DNA of 64,000 bases, from contig NZ_JAGPXN010000008.1 of the NCBI RefSeq assembly GCF_018070575.1, positions 62,001 through 126,000 of the forward strand. Reading direction: 5' to 3'. Below, one piece after another: positions 1 through 7,934 of the stretch. The stretch comes from Micromonospora sp. C31 (GTDB lineage Bacteria; Actinomycetota; Actinomycetes; Mycobacteriales; Micromonosporaceae). The position numbers and the translations under genes are program-made. A model generated the notes under the pieces. That model had not been told where the DNA came from. It saw only the letters and a program-made list of their open reading frames with translations, and ran no database searches. Every line of letters starts with the position of its first letter. Position 1 is the stretch's first letter.

Positions 1-62
1 GGTTCACCCCCGGCCGCCGGCAGGGCGGGCGCGGGCGCACCGACCGCCACCTGCCCGCCTGA
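1..62 (+). CDS. C-terminal end of an upstream gene (partial, tentative)
   Basis: A frame open from the window edge ends in TGA at 60-62 and reads FTPGRRQGGRGRTDRHLPA. The next gene ends in a similar basic tail (PRFTPTGGRRPAARR), which suggests a related membrane protein lies upstream. Only 19 complete codons are visible, so function cannot be assigned. The hairpin just behind it (48-76) would fit the end of a transcription unit. Confidence 0.35.
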   Translation, partial: FTPGRRQGGRGRTDRHLPA

Positions 63-76
63 CGCGGCGGCAGGTG
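48..76 (+). terminator. Stem-loop at end of upstream gene
   Basis: An 8-bp perfect stem (CACCTGCC / GGCAGGTG) with a 13-nt loop overlaps the stop codon at 60-62. No T-run follows, which is normal for terminators in such GC-rich genomes. Confidence 0.35.
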
Positions 77-129
77 CCACGCTGCCCGCCCTGACGCGGC
101 GGCACGCACCTGCTGCCAGACTGGCCCGC

Positions 130-1446
130 GTGACCGCCGCCCCGACCACCCGCCGCCGCGGCTGGCAGCCCCTCGACTCCGCCGCCGGCGGCCTGGCCCT
201 CGACCTCGGCCTGTACGCCGCGTCGGCCGCGTTCGCCGCGATCACCGCCGCCGCGTCCACCCTGGTACCGCACCGCGCCTGGGGCGGCGTCGCCGCCGTC
301 GGATATTTCCTCGCCGCCCTCGCCGCGACCGGCCAACTCCTGGCACACCGCCGCGACCCCGGATCGCCGCTGGCCGGACTGCCGTCCCGCTGGGCGGTCA
401 CCGGGTTCGCCTGGTTCGGCACCGCCCTGCTGCCGCTGGCCTGGCAGAGCATCCAACGGTCCGGCGGACGCACCGACCGGGCACAGGAGGAGGTGCTGGT
501 CGTCGAGGAGTCCGGCCAGCGGCTGGTCGACACCGGCACGCCCTACCTCGGCCCCGACGCGATCGCCGCCCTGCCACCCGGCGAGCAACTGCTCGGCTAC
601 ACCCCCTACCAGCCGGGAATGGCGCTGTTCGGGCTGCCCCGGGCAGCCGTCGACGCCTGGTGGACCGACGCCCGCGTCTGGTTCGCCGTCGGCACCGCGC
701 TGGCGCTCACCCTGGCGGTCCGTGCCCTCACCCGCGGCACCAGCCGGCCCGCCAACGACCACAGCGGCGCCGCCCTCCTCCGGGGCGTACAGGCCGCCAC
801 CGTCCTCCCCATCTGCGCACTCACCCTCGCCACCGGCGGCGACGACCTGCCCGTACTCGCGCTCTGCCTGCTCGCCCTCGCCCTCGCCGCCGCCGACCGA
901 CCGGGCCGGGCCGGCCTCGCGGTCGGCCTGGCCGGGGCGCTGAAGCTCTTCGCCTGGCCGGTCGCCCTCGTGCTGATCGTCTGGGGCCTGACCCGGCGGG
1001 CCGGCCTGCGGGTCGCCGCGGGCGCGATCGGCCTGCCCGCCGCCGCCCTGCTGCCGGCACTGCTCGTCGACCGCGACGCGCTGGTCGAGAACGTGCTCCG
1101 CTTCCCCCTCGGGCAGGGCCTGGTCACCAGCCCCGCACAGTCGCCGTTCCCCGGCCACCTGATCGCCACCGCCCTGCCCGCCGGCCGCGCCGTCGCCGTC
1201 GCCCTGCTGCTCGCCGCCGGGCTGGCCATCGCCGTCCGGCTCGTCCGCCGCCCGCCACGCACCGCCGTCGCCACCGCCCTGATCTGCGGGTACGGCCTGC
1301 TCGCCGCGATCCTGCTGATGCCCACGACCCGCTTCGGCTACCTGCTCTACCCGCTCGCCCTCCTGGCGTGGGCCCCCACCCTGGCCCCCCGGTTTACGCC
1401 AACTGGCGGGCGGAGGCCCGCGGCACGGCGTAGACCTGAGGCATGA
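130..1446 (+). CDS. GT87-like polytopic membrane glycosyltransferase
   Basis: Integral membrane protein of 438 residues with about ten hydrophobic segments and a short positively charged tail. The topology, the pattern of GALKLFAWPVALVLIV and the C-terminal TRFGYLLYPLALLAW resemble the GT-C fold mannosyltransferase-like family GT87 (DUF2029), which uses polyprenyl-phosphate sugars on the outer face of the membrane. The GTG at 130 (GTGACCGCC) is the first sensible start. The stop overlaps the next start by ATGA, so the phosphoribosyltransferase is probably translationally coupled. Acceptor and sugar cannot be read from the sequence. Two other GT-C-like proteins lie at 12.7-16.4 kb. Confidence 0.7.
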   Translation: MTAAPTTRRRGWQPLDSAAGGLALDLGLYAASAAFAAITAAASTLVPHRAWGGVAAVGYFLAALAATGQLLAHRRDPGSPLAGLPSRWAVTGFAWFGTALLPLAWQSIQRSGGRTDRAQEEVLVVEESGQRLVDTGTPYLGPDAIAALPPGEQLLGYTPYQPGMALFGLPRAAVDAWWTDARVWFAVGTALALTLAVRALTRGTSRPANDHSGAALLRGVQAATVLPICALTLATGGDDLPVLALCLLALALAAADRPGRAGLAVGLAGALKLFAWPVALVLIVWGLTRRAGLRVAAGAIGLPAAALLPALLVDRDALVENVLRFPLGQGLVTSPAQSPFPGHLIATALPAGRAVAVALLLAAGLAIAVRLVRRPPRTAVATALICGYGLLAAILLMPTTRFGYLLYPLALLAWAPTLAPRFTPTGGRRPAARRRPEA

Positions 1447-2075
1447 CCACCTACCGCGACCGCGAAGAGGCGGGCCGGGCGCTCGCCGACCGGCTCACCG
1501 CGCTCATCGGCGAACCGGACGTCATCGTGCTCGGGCTGGTACGCGGCGGCGTGCCCGTCGCCCGGGTGGTCGCCGAACGTCTCGGCGTGCCCCTGGACGT
1601 GCTGGTCGTCCGGAAGCTCGGCATGCCGTGGACGCCCGAGGTGGCCTTCGGCGCGCTCGGCCCCGACGACGTGCGGGTCCTCAACGACGCCGTGGCCAGC
1701 GGGCTCACGGAGGACGACGTCGCCGAGGTCGTCCGCCGTGAGCAGGCCGAACTGGAACGCCGCGAGCGGCTCTACCGCGCCGGCCGGCCGCCACTCGACC
1801 TGACCGGGCGCACCGCCGTGATCGTCGACGACGGCCTGGCCACCGGGGCCACCGCCCGCGCCGCCGTCCAGGTCGCCCGCCACCTCGGCGCCCGCCGGGT
1901 CGTGGTCGCCGTCCCGGTCGGCTCGCAGGAGGCGTACGAGATGCTGGCCGCCGAGGCCGACCAGGTCGTCTGCGCCCAGCACCCGCCGGAGTTCATGGCG
2001 GTCAGCGCCTACTACGAGGACTTCCACGAGCTTTCCGACTCCGAAGTCACGGAAGCGCTCACCGCGACCGCATGA
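1443..2075 (+). CDS. Phosphoribosyltransferase family protein
   Basis: Cytosolic protein of 210 residues with a type I phosphoribosyltransferase fold. The PRPP-binding loop is VIVDDGLATGATARAAV (about residues 122-138), two acidic residues followed by the TGAT phosphate loop. The N-terminal half contains the LVRGGVPVA segment typical of stand-alone family members of unknown base specificity. The ATG at 1443 overlaps the previous stop (ATGA) and has GAGG six bases upstream. Such proteins occur as predicted phosphoribosyltransferases next to dienelactone hydrolase-like genes elsewhere; here the substrate is unknown. Confidence 0.85.
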   Translation: MTTYRDREEAGRALADRLTALIGEPDVIVLGLVRGGVPVARVVAERLGVPLDVLVVRKLGMPWTPEVAFGALGPDDVRVLNDAVASGLTEDDVAEVVRREQAELERRERLYRAGRPPLDLTGRTAVIVDDGLATGATARAAVQVARHLGARRVVVAVPVGSQEAYEMLAAEADQVVCAQHPPEFMAVSAYYEDFHELSDSEVTEALTATA

Positions 2076-2085
2076 CCGAAGCGGG

Positions 2086-2091
2086 TACGGT
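2086..2091 (+). promoter_or_regulatory. -10 element of a leaderless-type start
   Basis: TACGGT matches the actinobacterial TANNNT -10 hexamer and ends six bases before ATG 2098. Transcription would begin at or next to the start codon. Confidence 0.45.
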
Positions 2092-2097
2092 CGGAGG

Positions 2098-2517
2098 ATG
2101 AGCATGAAGTGTCCCAAGTGTCACGGGGAAATGCGCCAGTACGAGCGCAGCGGCGTCGTCATCGACCAGTGCGGCGAGTGCCGGGGGATCTTCCTCGACC
2201 GCGGCGAGCTGGAGAAGCTGTTCGAGGCGGAGGCCAACTGGAGCCGCCAGCAGGGCGGGGCAGCCCCGGCGCAGCCCACCCAGCAGGGCGGCTACCCCGG
2301 TCAGCCGAGCCACCAGCAGGGCGGCTACCCGCCGCCACCACCGCCGCCCGCCCCCGCCCCGCACCAGCCGGGCTACGGCGCCGTCCCACCGCCGCCCCCG
2401 CCGACGCACGGCTACCCGCCGGCCCCCGCGTACGGGCACGGCCAGCAGCACCACGGCTACCACGGCCACTACAAGCGCAAGAAGCACAAGAGCTTCCTGG
2501 ACGAGATGTTCGGCTGA
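2098..2517 (+). CDS. TFIIB-type zinc-ribbon protein with Pro/Gly/Gln tail
   Basis: The first 50 residues form a zf-TFIIB domain: CPKC near the start, then CGECRG about 17 residues later, followed by IFLDRGELEKL, the family's conserved helix. Residues about 55-120 are a low-complexity tail with repeated QQGGYPGQP/PPPPP, and the end is His/Lys rich (GYHGHYKRKKHKS). This layout is common in actinobacterial small zinc-ribbon proteins of unknown role. Two ATG codons compete: 2098 suits a leaderless transcript, and 2104 sits six bases after GGAGG. No partner gene is obvious. Confidence 0.8.
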   Translation: MSMKCPKCHGEMRQYERSGVVIDQCGECRGIFLDRGELEKLFEAEANWSRQQGGAAPAQPTQQGGYPGQPSHQQGGYPPPPPPPAPAPHQPGYGAVPPPPPPTHGYPPAPAYGHGQQHHGYHGHYKRKKHKSFLDEMFG

Positions 2518-2628
2518 GCCACCCCGTCGACCGGGCCGGCGCACCTCGACCGGCCCGGTCACCATGTTCCGCGCGCTCCCGCCGCTGTCCGCCGTGCCGG
2601 CCGACGGCAGCCGTGCGACGCTGCCCCC

Positions 2629-3315
2629 ATGACGCCGCACACGCTGCACCACCCGCTGGCGCAGGCGTACGACGGGATCACCCGGGTCGTCGCCGACCTC
2701 GACGACGCCGCCCTGCAACGGCCCACCCGGTGCCGGGGCTGGCTCGTCGCGGACCTGCTCCTCCACGTGCTCTGCGACGCGCAGCGGGCCCTGGTCGCCC
2801 TGGCCAGCCCCGCCGAGGGTCCACCCGACGTGGACGACGTCGGCTACTGGCGCGCGTTCTCGCCCGGCACTGACGACGACGGCGGCGACGCGCGACACGC
2901 CTGGTGGGTCCGCCGCTCCGCCGTCGCCTTCGACCGCCCCGGCGGGATCGTCCGGCTCTGGACCGACACCGCCCCCGCCGCCGTACGCGCCGCGGGTGCG
3001 GCCGATCCCGACGGCCACGTCACCACCCGGGGGCACGTGCTGCGGGTGCCGGACCTGCTCGCCACGCTGACCACCGAGGCCGTCGTGCACCACCTGGACC
3101 TGGTGCTCGACCTGCCCGACGCGCCCCTGCCCGGTGCGCTCGCGACGGGCGTCGCCGTGGCCACCATCGACGGCCTGCTCAGCGACGACGCCGTCCGACC
3201 GGCCGCGTGGAGTGACGCCGACTACCTGCTGAAGGCGACCGGGCGGGGACCGCTGACCGACCGCGACCAGCTCGAACTCGGCGAGGTCGCCGGCTGGTTC
3301 CCGCTGTTGGGCTGA
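2629..3315 (+). CDS. Maleylpyruvate isomerase family mycothiol-dependent enzyme
   Basis: Protein of 228 residues with the DinB/MDMPI helical-bundle fold. Supporting segments are DLDDAALQRPTRCRGWLVADLLLHV near the N-terminus, where the His of LLHV is the usual metal ligand, and a second His pair in TEAVVHHLDLVLDL (about residues 150-163). The C-terminal part (LLKATGRGPLTDRDQLELG) matches the small alpha/beta domain of this family. Members use mycothiol or act as metal-dependent isomerases or transferases. The substrate here is unknown. The upstream gap of 110 bases contains no clear promoter. Confidence 0.75.
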   Translation: MTPHTLHHPLAQAYDGITRVVADLDDAALQRPTRCRGWLVADLLLHVLCDAQRALVALASPAEGPPDVDDVGYWRAFSPGTDDDGGDARHAWWVRRSAVAFDRPGGIVRLWTDTAPAAVRAAGAADPDGHVTTRGHVLRVPDLLATLTTEAVVHHLDLVLDLPDAPLPGALATGVAVATIDGLLSDDAVRPAAWSDADYLLKATGRGPLTDRDQLELGEVAGWFPLLG

Positions 3316-3351
3316 CCGGTTCCGCTGTCGGGCTGACCGGCGCGACCGTGC

Positions 3352-6300
3352 TCAGACGATGGCCATGTCCACGAAGCGCGACAGGTGCAGCTGCGCGGCC
3401 ACCGTCACCGTGTCGGTCGGACCATTTCTGTGCTTGGCGACAATGAAATCCGCCTCCCCGGCCCGCGGCGACTCCTTGTCGTAGTAGTCGTCGCGGTGCA
3501 ACAGGATGACGACGTCCGCATCCTGCTCGATCGAGTTGTGGGTGGCGATGCCGTTGGCGATGAAGTTGTGTGTACCGAGGACGGTGGCGTCGAAGACGTC
3601 ATGGCTGCCGAGTGACTCGATCGACACGATCTCATCCCAGAAGATGTCGTTCGTAGCGTGAAGGTCGAGGTCGGCGGCGTCGAGGACCGAAGCGATCTTC
3701 GCAAGCCTGGATCGACTTGGTGCGTGCTTCCACAACGTGCTGCCACAGAACTGGGAGTCGATCGCCGCGGCGAACTCGCGGTGGGTCATGCCGTTCTCCG
3801 CCAGGATCTCCCGGACCCGTCCCCACACCTCTCGCGGCACCGTGTCCACGTTGGTGTTGCTGCGCATCGCCGTGAGCGATGTGAGCAGCTCGGCGCAGTT
3901 GAGCGCCCTGTCCCCGTGCACGCCGATCTCCCGGAGGAACCGCAACTGGTCGTCCCGTCCGGAAACGTCCAGCGTGTACTGAGGTCGGTGACGTTCGACC
4001 GGCACCACTTTGATCCGAGCGGTGATGCCGTATCGCAACAGCAGCCGGGATATGTCCTCCAGCATCCGGCGGCTTGTCGACGAGAAGTATATGCGGCCAC
4101 CGCGGCCGGACTTGTTCACGGTCACCGAGCCGTCCGTGGCCCACAGGTGCCGGAGGAAGAGGATGATCTGCTCCTTCGGCATGCCAAAGACCGGCGCCGG
4201 GATGAACTTCTCATGCGGCCGCAGGCCGAACAGTCCCAGACCGTCCAACCACTCGGCGATCGGATTGCGCCCGCCGCGAGCGAGACGGTAGGGAGCGGGA
4301 AGCCGCAGGGTGGTGACCCTGGCCGCCTCGTAGTCGTCACGGATGGCGGTGATGCCGAAATGTTTGGCGGCCTCCGCCACTGCCTGCAGATTGCCTTCGT
4401 CGCGGCTCGCGTACCGAATGGGCTGCCGGCGCACGAACGAGCCGTCGCCCAGCAGGTGCGCCAGCAGGACGACCTCCGGCTCCGCCCACGGTCGGATCGT
4501 GAGTGGAGGCGGAACGTGCCGGGGGGTGGCGAGACGCGTTCCCGGCGCCAACTCCCCGAGCGGCAGCCATCCGGCAAAGGTGAGAAACGGATGGTTCGAC
4601 GTCGCGTCGATCTGCTTACCCGAGGCCAGCTTCATGCGGAACACCTCCCGATTGCCGCTCGGGAAGACATGGGTCATCGTTCGCGGGGTGTAGCGCAGGG
4701 TCTCGTCGAGCGCCCATACCGGAACGTCCTTGGCTCCGTCGGCGAGCAACTCGCCGAGGGTCACTTCGGAGTTGTTGTCGGCCCGGATCAACCGGGTCTC
4801 CGCCGTCAGGCAGCCCGATTCGCGCAAATCGGACAATTGCGGTCGCTTGTCGGTGCGCTGCTCCGGACCACGGTTCAGCTGACTCACCGCGATCACCGGG
4901 CACTCGACCTCCTTGGCCAGCAGCTTCAGGCCACGGGAGAGGTCGGCGACCTCCTGCTGCCGGCTCTCGGTGCGCTTCGGGGAGGTCATCAGCTGGAGAT
5001 AGTCGACCACGATCAGCTTGAGGTCGTGCCGCTGCTTGAGCCGGCGGGCCTTGGCCCGGATCTCCATCAGGTTCATGCTCGGCGTGTCGTCGACGAAGAG
5101 CGGCGCCTCGCTGATCTCGCCCATGCAGCGGGCGAGCTTGGTCCAGTCGTCGTCGGAGAGCTGGCCGCTGCGCAGGACGTGCAGGGGCACGCGCGCCTCG
5201 GCCGACAGCAGTCGCATGACGATCTCGACCTTGCTCATTTCCAGCGAGAAGATCGCCGCCGCCTGGTTGGCTCTGATCGCGGCGTTGCGAGCGAAGTCCA
5301 TGCTCGCGGTGCTGTTGTGTGTCGGGATCATCGCCCGGCCGGCGAGGTACAGGTGGTCGGAATTGTCCACCGTGACGCACCGGACCGGCACGCTCGGAAC
5401 CGCTCGGACGTCGACAATGAAGCGGCTGTCCGTGCGGGAGTTGCTCTCGCCACGACGCCGCAACCGGTGCACCTCCCGTTTGCGCGGCAGGCGGAAGACC
5501 TCGTCCCTGGCCGTGAAGGTGAGGTCGAAGGCGATCGAGCTCTCCGCGGTGCGCCCCTTGACGGTCCTTCGCGCGACCGAGCAGCGGTACCCGAGGCTGA
5601 CGACCAGCTCGTGCACGTCTTCGGCGAGGCGGGGCGAGGTCGTGGTGAACTGCACGTTCCCGCTGACGGTCACGGTGCCGTCGGTGTCGAGCAGCCCGGC
5701 CAGCAACGCTCGCCGCTGCGCCTCCGAGGCCCGCAGGTACGCGGTGGGGATGTGCTTGTCGCCCAGCACTCCCGCCGCGCGCAGATAGCCGAGGAAGGTT
5801 CCGTACCGGCTGTGGCAGTCACGGCACCCGCGGCTTGCGTTCCAGGCCCCGGCGCCCACCGCCCCGCAGTGCGCGCAACCTTCGCGCCGCGCCTCGGGGA
5901 CGAGCCCCTTCGACCGGCCGCCGCACGACTGGCCGCAGGTGTGGACCGCCGGGCCGCGAGGGGTGAGGACCGCGTGGCAGACGACACATTCACGGGCCGC
6001 GATCACGGGCAGCCGAGGCGGACGGACGGTGTAGACCATCGGCCCCGAAGGTCGAACCTCGAAACCGTCGGACTCGATCAAGGCCAGGATCTCCGGGTCG
6101 ACGGTGGTGACCCTTCCCGCCGCCGTGTGGCCGTCACCCAGCCAGACCCCGAGCGTGTACGGCGCGAGCGGGAGCTCCCGTTCCGGGAGGCGGAGCGCGG
6201 CGGCGTTCTCGACCGCATGATTCAGCCGCCGGTCAGCCGTGTCCGTGCGCAGGGTCGCCCGGATCTGCTCCGTCGTCACCACGTCCGGCAACTCCGCCGC

Positions 6301-7542
6301 CGACAGGCTGTCCGACCACTGCTCGACGCGGGCCGACAGGCGACGGTGGAGGCGCCGGGACGGATAGGCCCTGGCCGGGCGTACGCGTGGGCGCCGGCGC
6401 ATGACGACGGGCAAGTCGTCGGCGATGTCGTGCGCCACCCGGTGGGCGGTGTGCGTGAACTCCGGACCGAGCACGGCGGCCAGTTCCGCGATCGTGACGT
6501 CGTCGCCGGGGGCCGCGCCTGCCGCTGCCTGCCGCAGTCGTCGGACGGCTTCGGGGGACCAGTGGTTGCGCCGGCGGGCCGGGGCAGCGCGGCGACTTGC
6601 CCGCGTGGTGGTCTTCCACAGGTGTTCACCGTCGGCGACGATCACCGAACCGTCGGAGAACTCGACCTCGTAGCACGGCCGGTCGTACCGCACCTCGAAC
6701 GCGGCGGTGACCTTCGTGGGCAGGCCGTCGGCGCCCAGCAACTCGTCGCCGACCTGGACCTCCCCCATCGTGGTCCAACCCGTCGGCGTGGGGAGCGGGG
6801 TGTCCAGTGCGAGCGCCTTGCCCAAGCCGGGGCGTCCGGCGACGATCACGAGCTGTCCCGCGTGCAGGCCGTTGAGCAGGCGGTCCAGGTCGGTGAAGCC
6901 GGTGGGGACGCCGGTCATCACGCCGCCCTGGGCGCCGACCGCCTCGATCTCGTCCAGCGTCGGCTGGAGCATGTCGGCGAGCACGGCGAAGTCCTCGCTG
7001 ACGCGGCGCTCCGTGACGTCGTAGACCGCCTGCTGGGCGAGGTCCACGATGTCGTCGACGTCGCGGCTGCCGCCCTGGCTCGTGCCGTAGCCCAGTTGGA
7101 CGATCTTGGTGCCGGCCTCGACCAGGCGCCGCAGGACCGCCCGCTCGCTGACGATGCGGGCGTAGTACGCCGCATTCGCGGCGGTGGGCACGCTGGCGAT
7201 CAGCGTGTGCAGGTAGGGAGCGCCGCCGATGCGGACGAGATCGCCGGAGTCGGCCAGGGCCGCCGCCACGGTGATGGAGTCGGCCGGCTCGCCGCGACCG
7301 TAGATCTCCAGGATGGTGTCGAAGATGGTGGCGTGCACCGGCCGGTAGAAGTCGTTGGTCTTGAGGATCTCGACGACGTCGGCGATGGCGTCCTTGGACA
7401 GCAGCATGCCGCCGAGGACGCACTGCTCGGCGGCGACGTCCTGGGGCGGGGTCTTGTCGAACTGGCCGTCGCGCTGCGGCGGTGGGGACGCCTGCCCCCC
7501 GCCCGATCGCGACTCCGCCCGCATGTCGTCGGTGACCGACAC
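3352..7542 (-). CDS. dnaB: Replicative DNA helicase DnaB with two inteins
   Basis: Precursor of 1396 residues; removing the inteins (501 and 426 residues) leaves a 469-residue DnaB, the usual size. The product is the hexameric 5'-3' fork helicase. The first extein holds the N-terminal domain (QDVAAEQCVLGGMLLSKDAI) and the Walker A GRPGLGK; the middle extein has STASMDFARNAA, FSLEMSK, the Walker B LIVVDYLQLM and SQLNRGPE; the last begins SIEQDADVV. Intein 1 cuts the Walker A between K and S, and intein 2 follows RESG. I chose GTG 7542 because AGGGGG lies five bases upstream and the conserved domain starts soon after; the longer ATG frame from 7761 would add 73 residues without family resemblance. 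DnaA boxes lie upstream. Confidence 0.97.
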   Translation of the reverse strand: MSVTDDMRAESRSGGGQASPPPQRDGQFDKTPPQDVAAEQCVLGGMLLSKDAIADVVEILKTNDFYRPVHATIFDTILEIYGRGEPADSITVAAALADSGDLVRIGGAPYLHTLIASVPTAANAAYYARIVSERAVLRRLVEAGTKIVQLGYGTSQGGSRDVDDIVDLAQQAVYDVTERRVSEDFAVLADMLQPTLDEIEAVGAQGGVMTGVPTGFTDLDRLLNGLHAGQLVIVAGRPGLGKALALDTPLPTPTGWTTMGEVQVGDELLGADGLPTKVTAAFEVRYDRPCYEVEFSDGSVIVADGEHLWKTTTRASRRAAPARRRNHWSPEAVRRLRQAAAGAAPGDDVTIAELAAVLGPEFTHTAHRVAHDIADDLPVVMRRRPRVRPARAYPSRRLHRRLSARVEQWSDSLSAAELPDVVTTEQIRATLRTDTADRRLNHAVENAAALRLPERELPLAPYTLGVWLGDGHTAAGRVTTVDPEILALIESDGFEVRPSGPMVYTVRPPRLPVIAARECVVCHAVLTPRGPAVHTCGQSCGGRSKGLVPEARREGCAHCGAVGAGAWNASRGCRDCHSRYGTFLGYLRAAGVLGDKHIPTAYLRASEAQRRALLAGLLDTDGTVTVSGNVQFTTTSPRLAEDVHELVVSLGYRCSVARRTVKGRTAESSIAFDLTFTARDEVFRLPRKREVHRLRRRGESNSRTDSRFIVDVRAVPSVPVRCVTVDNSDHLYLAGRAMIPTHNSTASMDFARNAAIRANQAAAIFSLEMSKVEIVMRLLSAEARVPLHVLRSGQLSDDDWTKLARCMGEISEAPLFVDDTPSMNLMEIRAKARRLKQRHDLKLIVVDYLQLMTSPKRTESRQQEVADLSRGLKLLAKEVECPVIAVSQLNRGPEQRTDKRPQLSDLRESGCLTAETRLIRADNNSEVTLGELLADGAKDVPVWALDETLRYTPRTMTHVFPSGNREVFRMKLASGKQIDATSNHPFLTFAGWLPLGELAPGTRLATPRHVPPPLTIRPWAEPEVVLLAHLLGDGSFVRRQPIRYASRDEGNLQAVAEAAKHFGITAIRDDYEAARVTTLRLPAPYRLARGGRNPIAEWLDGLGLFGLRPHEKFIPAPVFGMPKEQIILFLRHLWATDGSVTVNKSGRGGRIYFSSTSRRMLEDISRLLLRYGITARIKVVPVERHRPQYTLDVSGRDDQLRFLREIGVHGDRALNCAELLTSLTAMRSNTNVDTVPREVWGRVREILAENGMTHREFAAAIDSQFCGSTLWKHAPSRSRLAKIASVLDAADLDLHATNDIFWDEIVSIESLGSHDVFDATVLGTHNFIANGIATHNSIEQDADVVILLHRDDYYDKESPRAGEADFIVAKHRNGPTDTVTVAAQLHLSRFVDMAIV
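3535..4812 (-). mobile_element. DnaB intein 2 (class 1, LAGLIDADG endonuclease)
   Basis: Intein of 426 residues that starts with Cys1 (CLTAETRLI) right after DLRESG and ends with GIATHN before Ser+1 of SIEQDADVV. Block B is ATSNHPFL (TxxH). Two LAGLIDADG-type helices are visible, LLAHLLGDGS and FLRHLWATDGS, so a homing endonuclease domain is present. An HTH-like stretch (MTHREFAAAIDSQFCGSTLWKHA) lies near the C-terminal splicing block. The site is the same RESG/SIEQDAD junction used by the well-known cyanobacterial DnaB intein. All splicing residues are present, so it should be active. Confidence 0.95.
5314..6816 (-). mobile_element. DnaB intein 1 (class 3 type, with Cys-rich insertion)
   Basis: Intein of 501 residues inserted inside the Walker A loop, between GLGK and STAS. 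It begins with Ala (ALALDTPLPTPTGW) instead of Cys or Ser, and carries the WCT set of class 3 inteins: W67 in block B (GEHLWKTTT), C480 in block F (RCVTVDN) and T499 before the terminal His-Asn. Class 3 inteins splice by using this internal Cys as first nucleophile. The endonuclease motifs are LGVWLGDGHT and LLAGLLDTDGT. Between them, at about 5.8-6.0 kb, lie four Cys pairs (CVVC, CGQSC, CAHC, CRDC). Confidence 0.93.
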
Positions 7543-7934
7543 GGGTTCCCCCTCCACTGCGTCGGATCCGGATTCAGCCCTACCGTCGAGGTACGACGAC
7601 CTCGACCTGCCGGTCGATCGGGGGTCATCGCACGGCCGGTCGGGGGCCAACCATACGGAACCCGAGGTCAGCCGCTCAACCACGACGGTGGACGAGCCTC
7701 GGGACAACCTGTGGACGCCGGTGGACGAGCTGTGCGCAGGGTGTGCACAGCCTGTGGACAACGGCTGGGGAATTCTCGGGCGCAGAGCGCTGAGCTGCGG
7801 AAACGTAATCCCCAGCCTGTGGATAGCAAGTTTTCGGTCGAACTGCGCGATCGAACGTCCCGTACTATCTCCAGCGAACGGCTACACCTGGACAGCGGAT
7901 TGCGCCATCGGTTGAGAAGGGTCACGCTCCGGCC
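7543..7934. promoter_or_regulatory. dnaB upstream region with DnaA-like boxes
   Basis: This 392-bp divergent gap holds three DnaA-box-like 9-mers: TGTGGACGC (7710-7718), TGTGGACAA (7753-7761, the complement of the consensus TTGTCCACA) and TGTGGATAG (7818-7826). A weaker GGTGGACGA lies at 7720-7728. The density suggests DnaA binding at the dnaB promoter. No sigma-factor promoter stands out on either strand. Confidence 0.55.

Noticed and set aside
7543..7761. N-terminal extension of DnaB from ATG 7761
   Set aside because: The added 73 residues have no resemblance to DnaB and overlap DnaA boxes; GTG 7542 has a good ribosome site.
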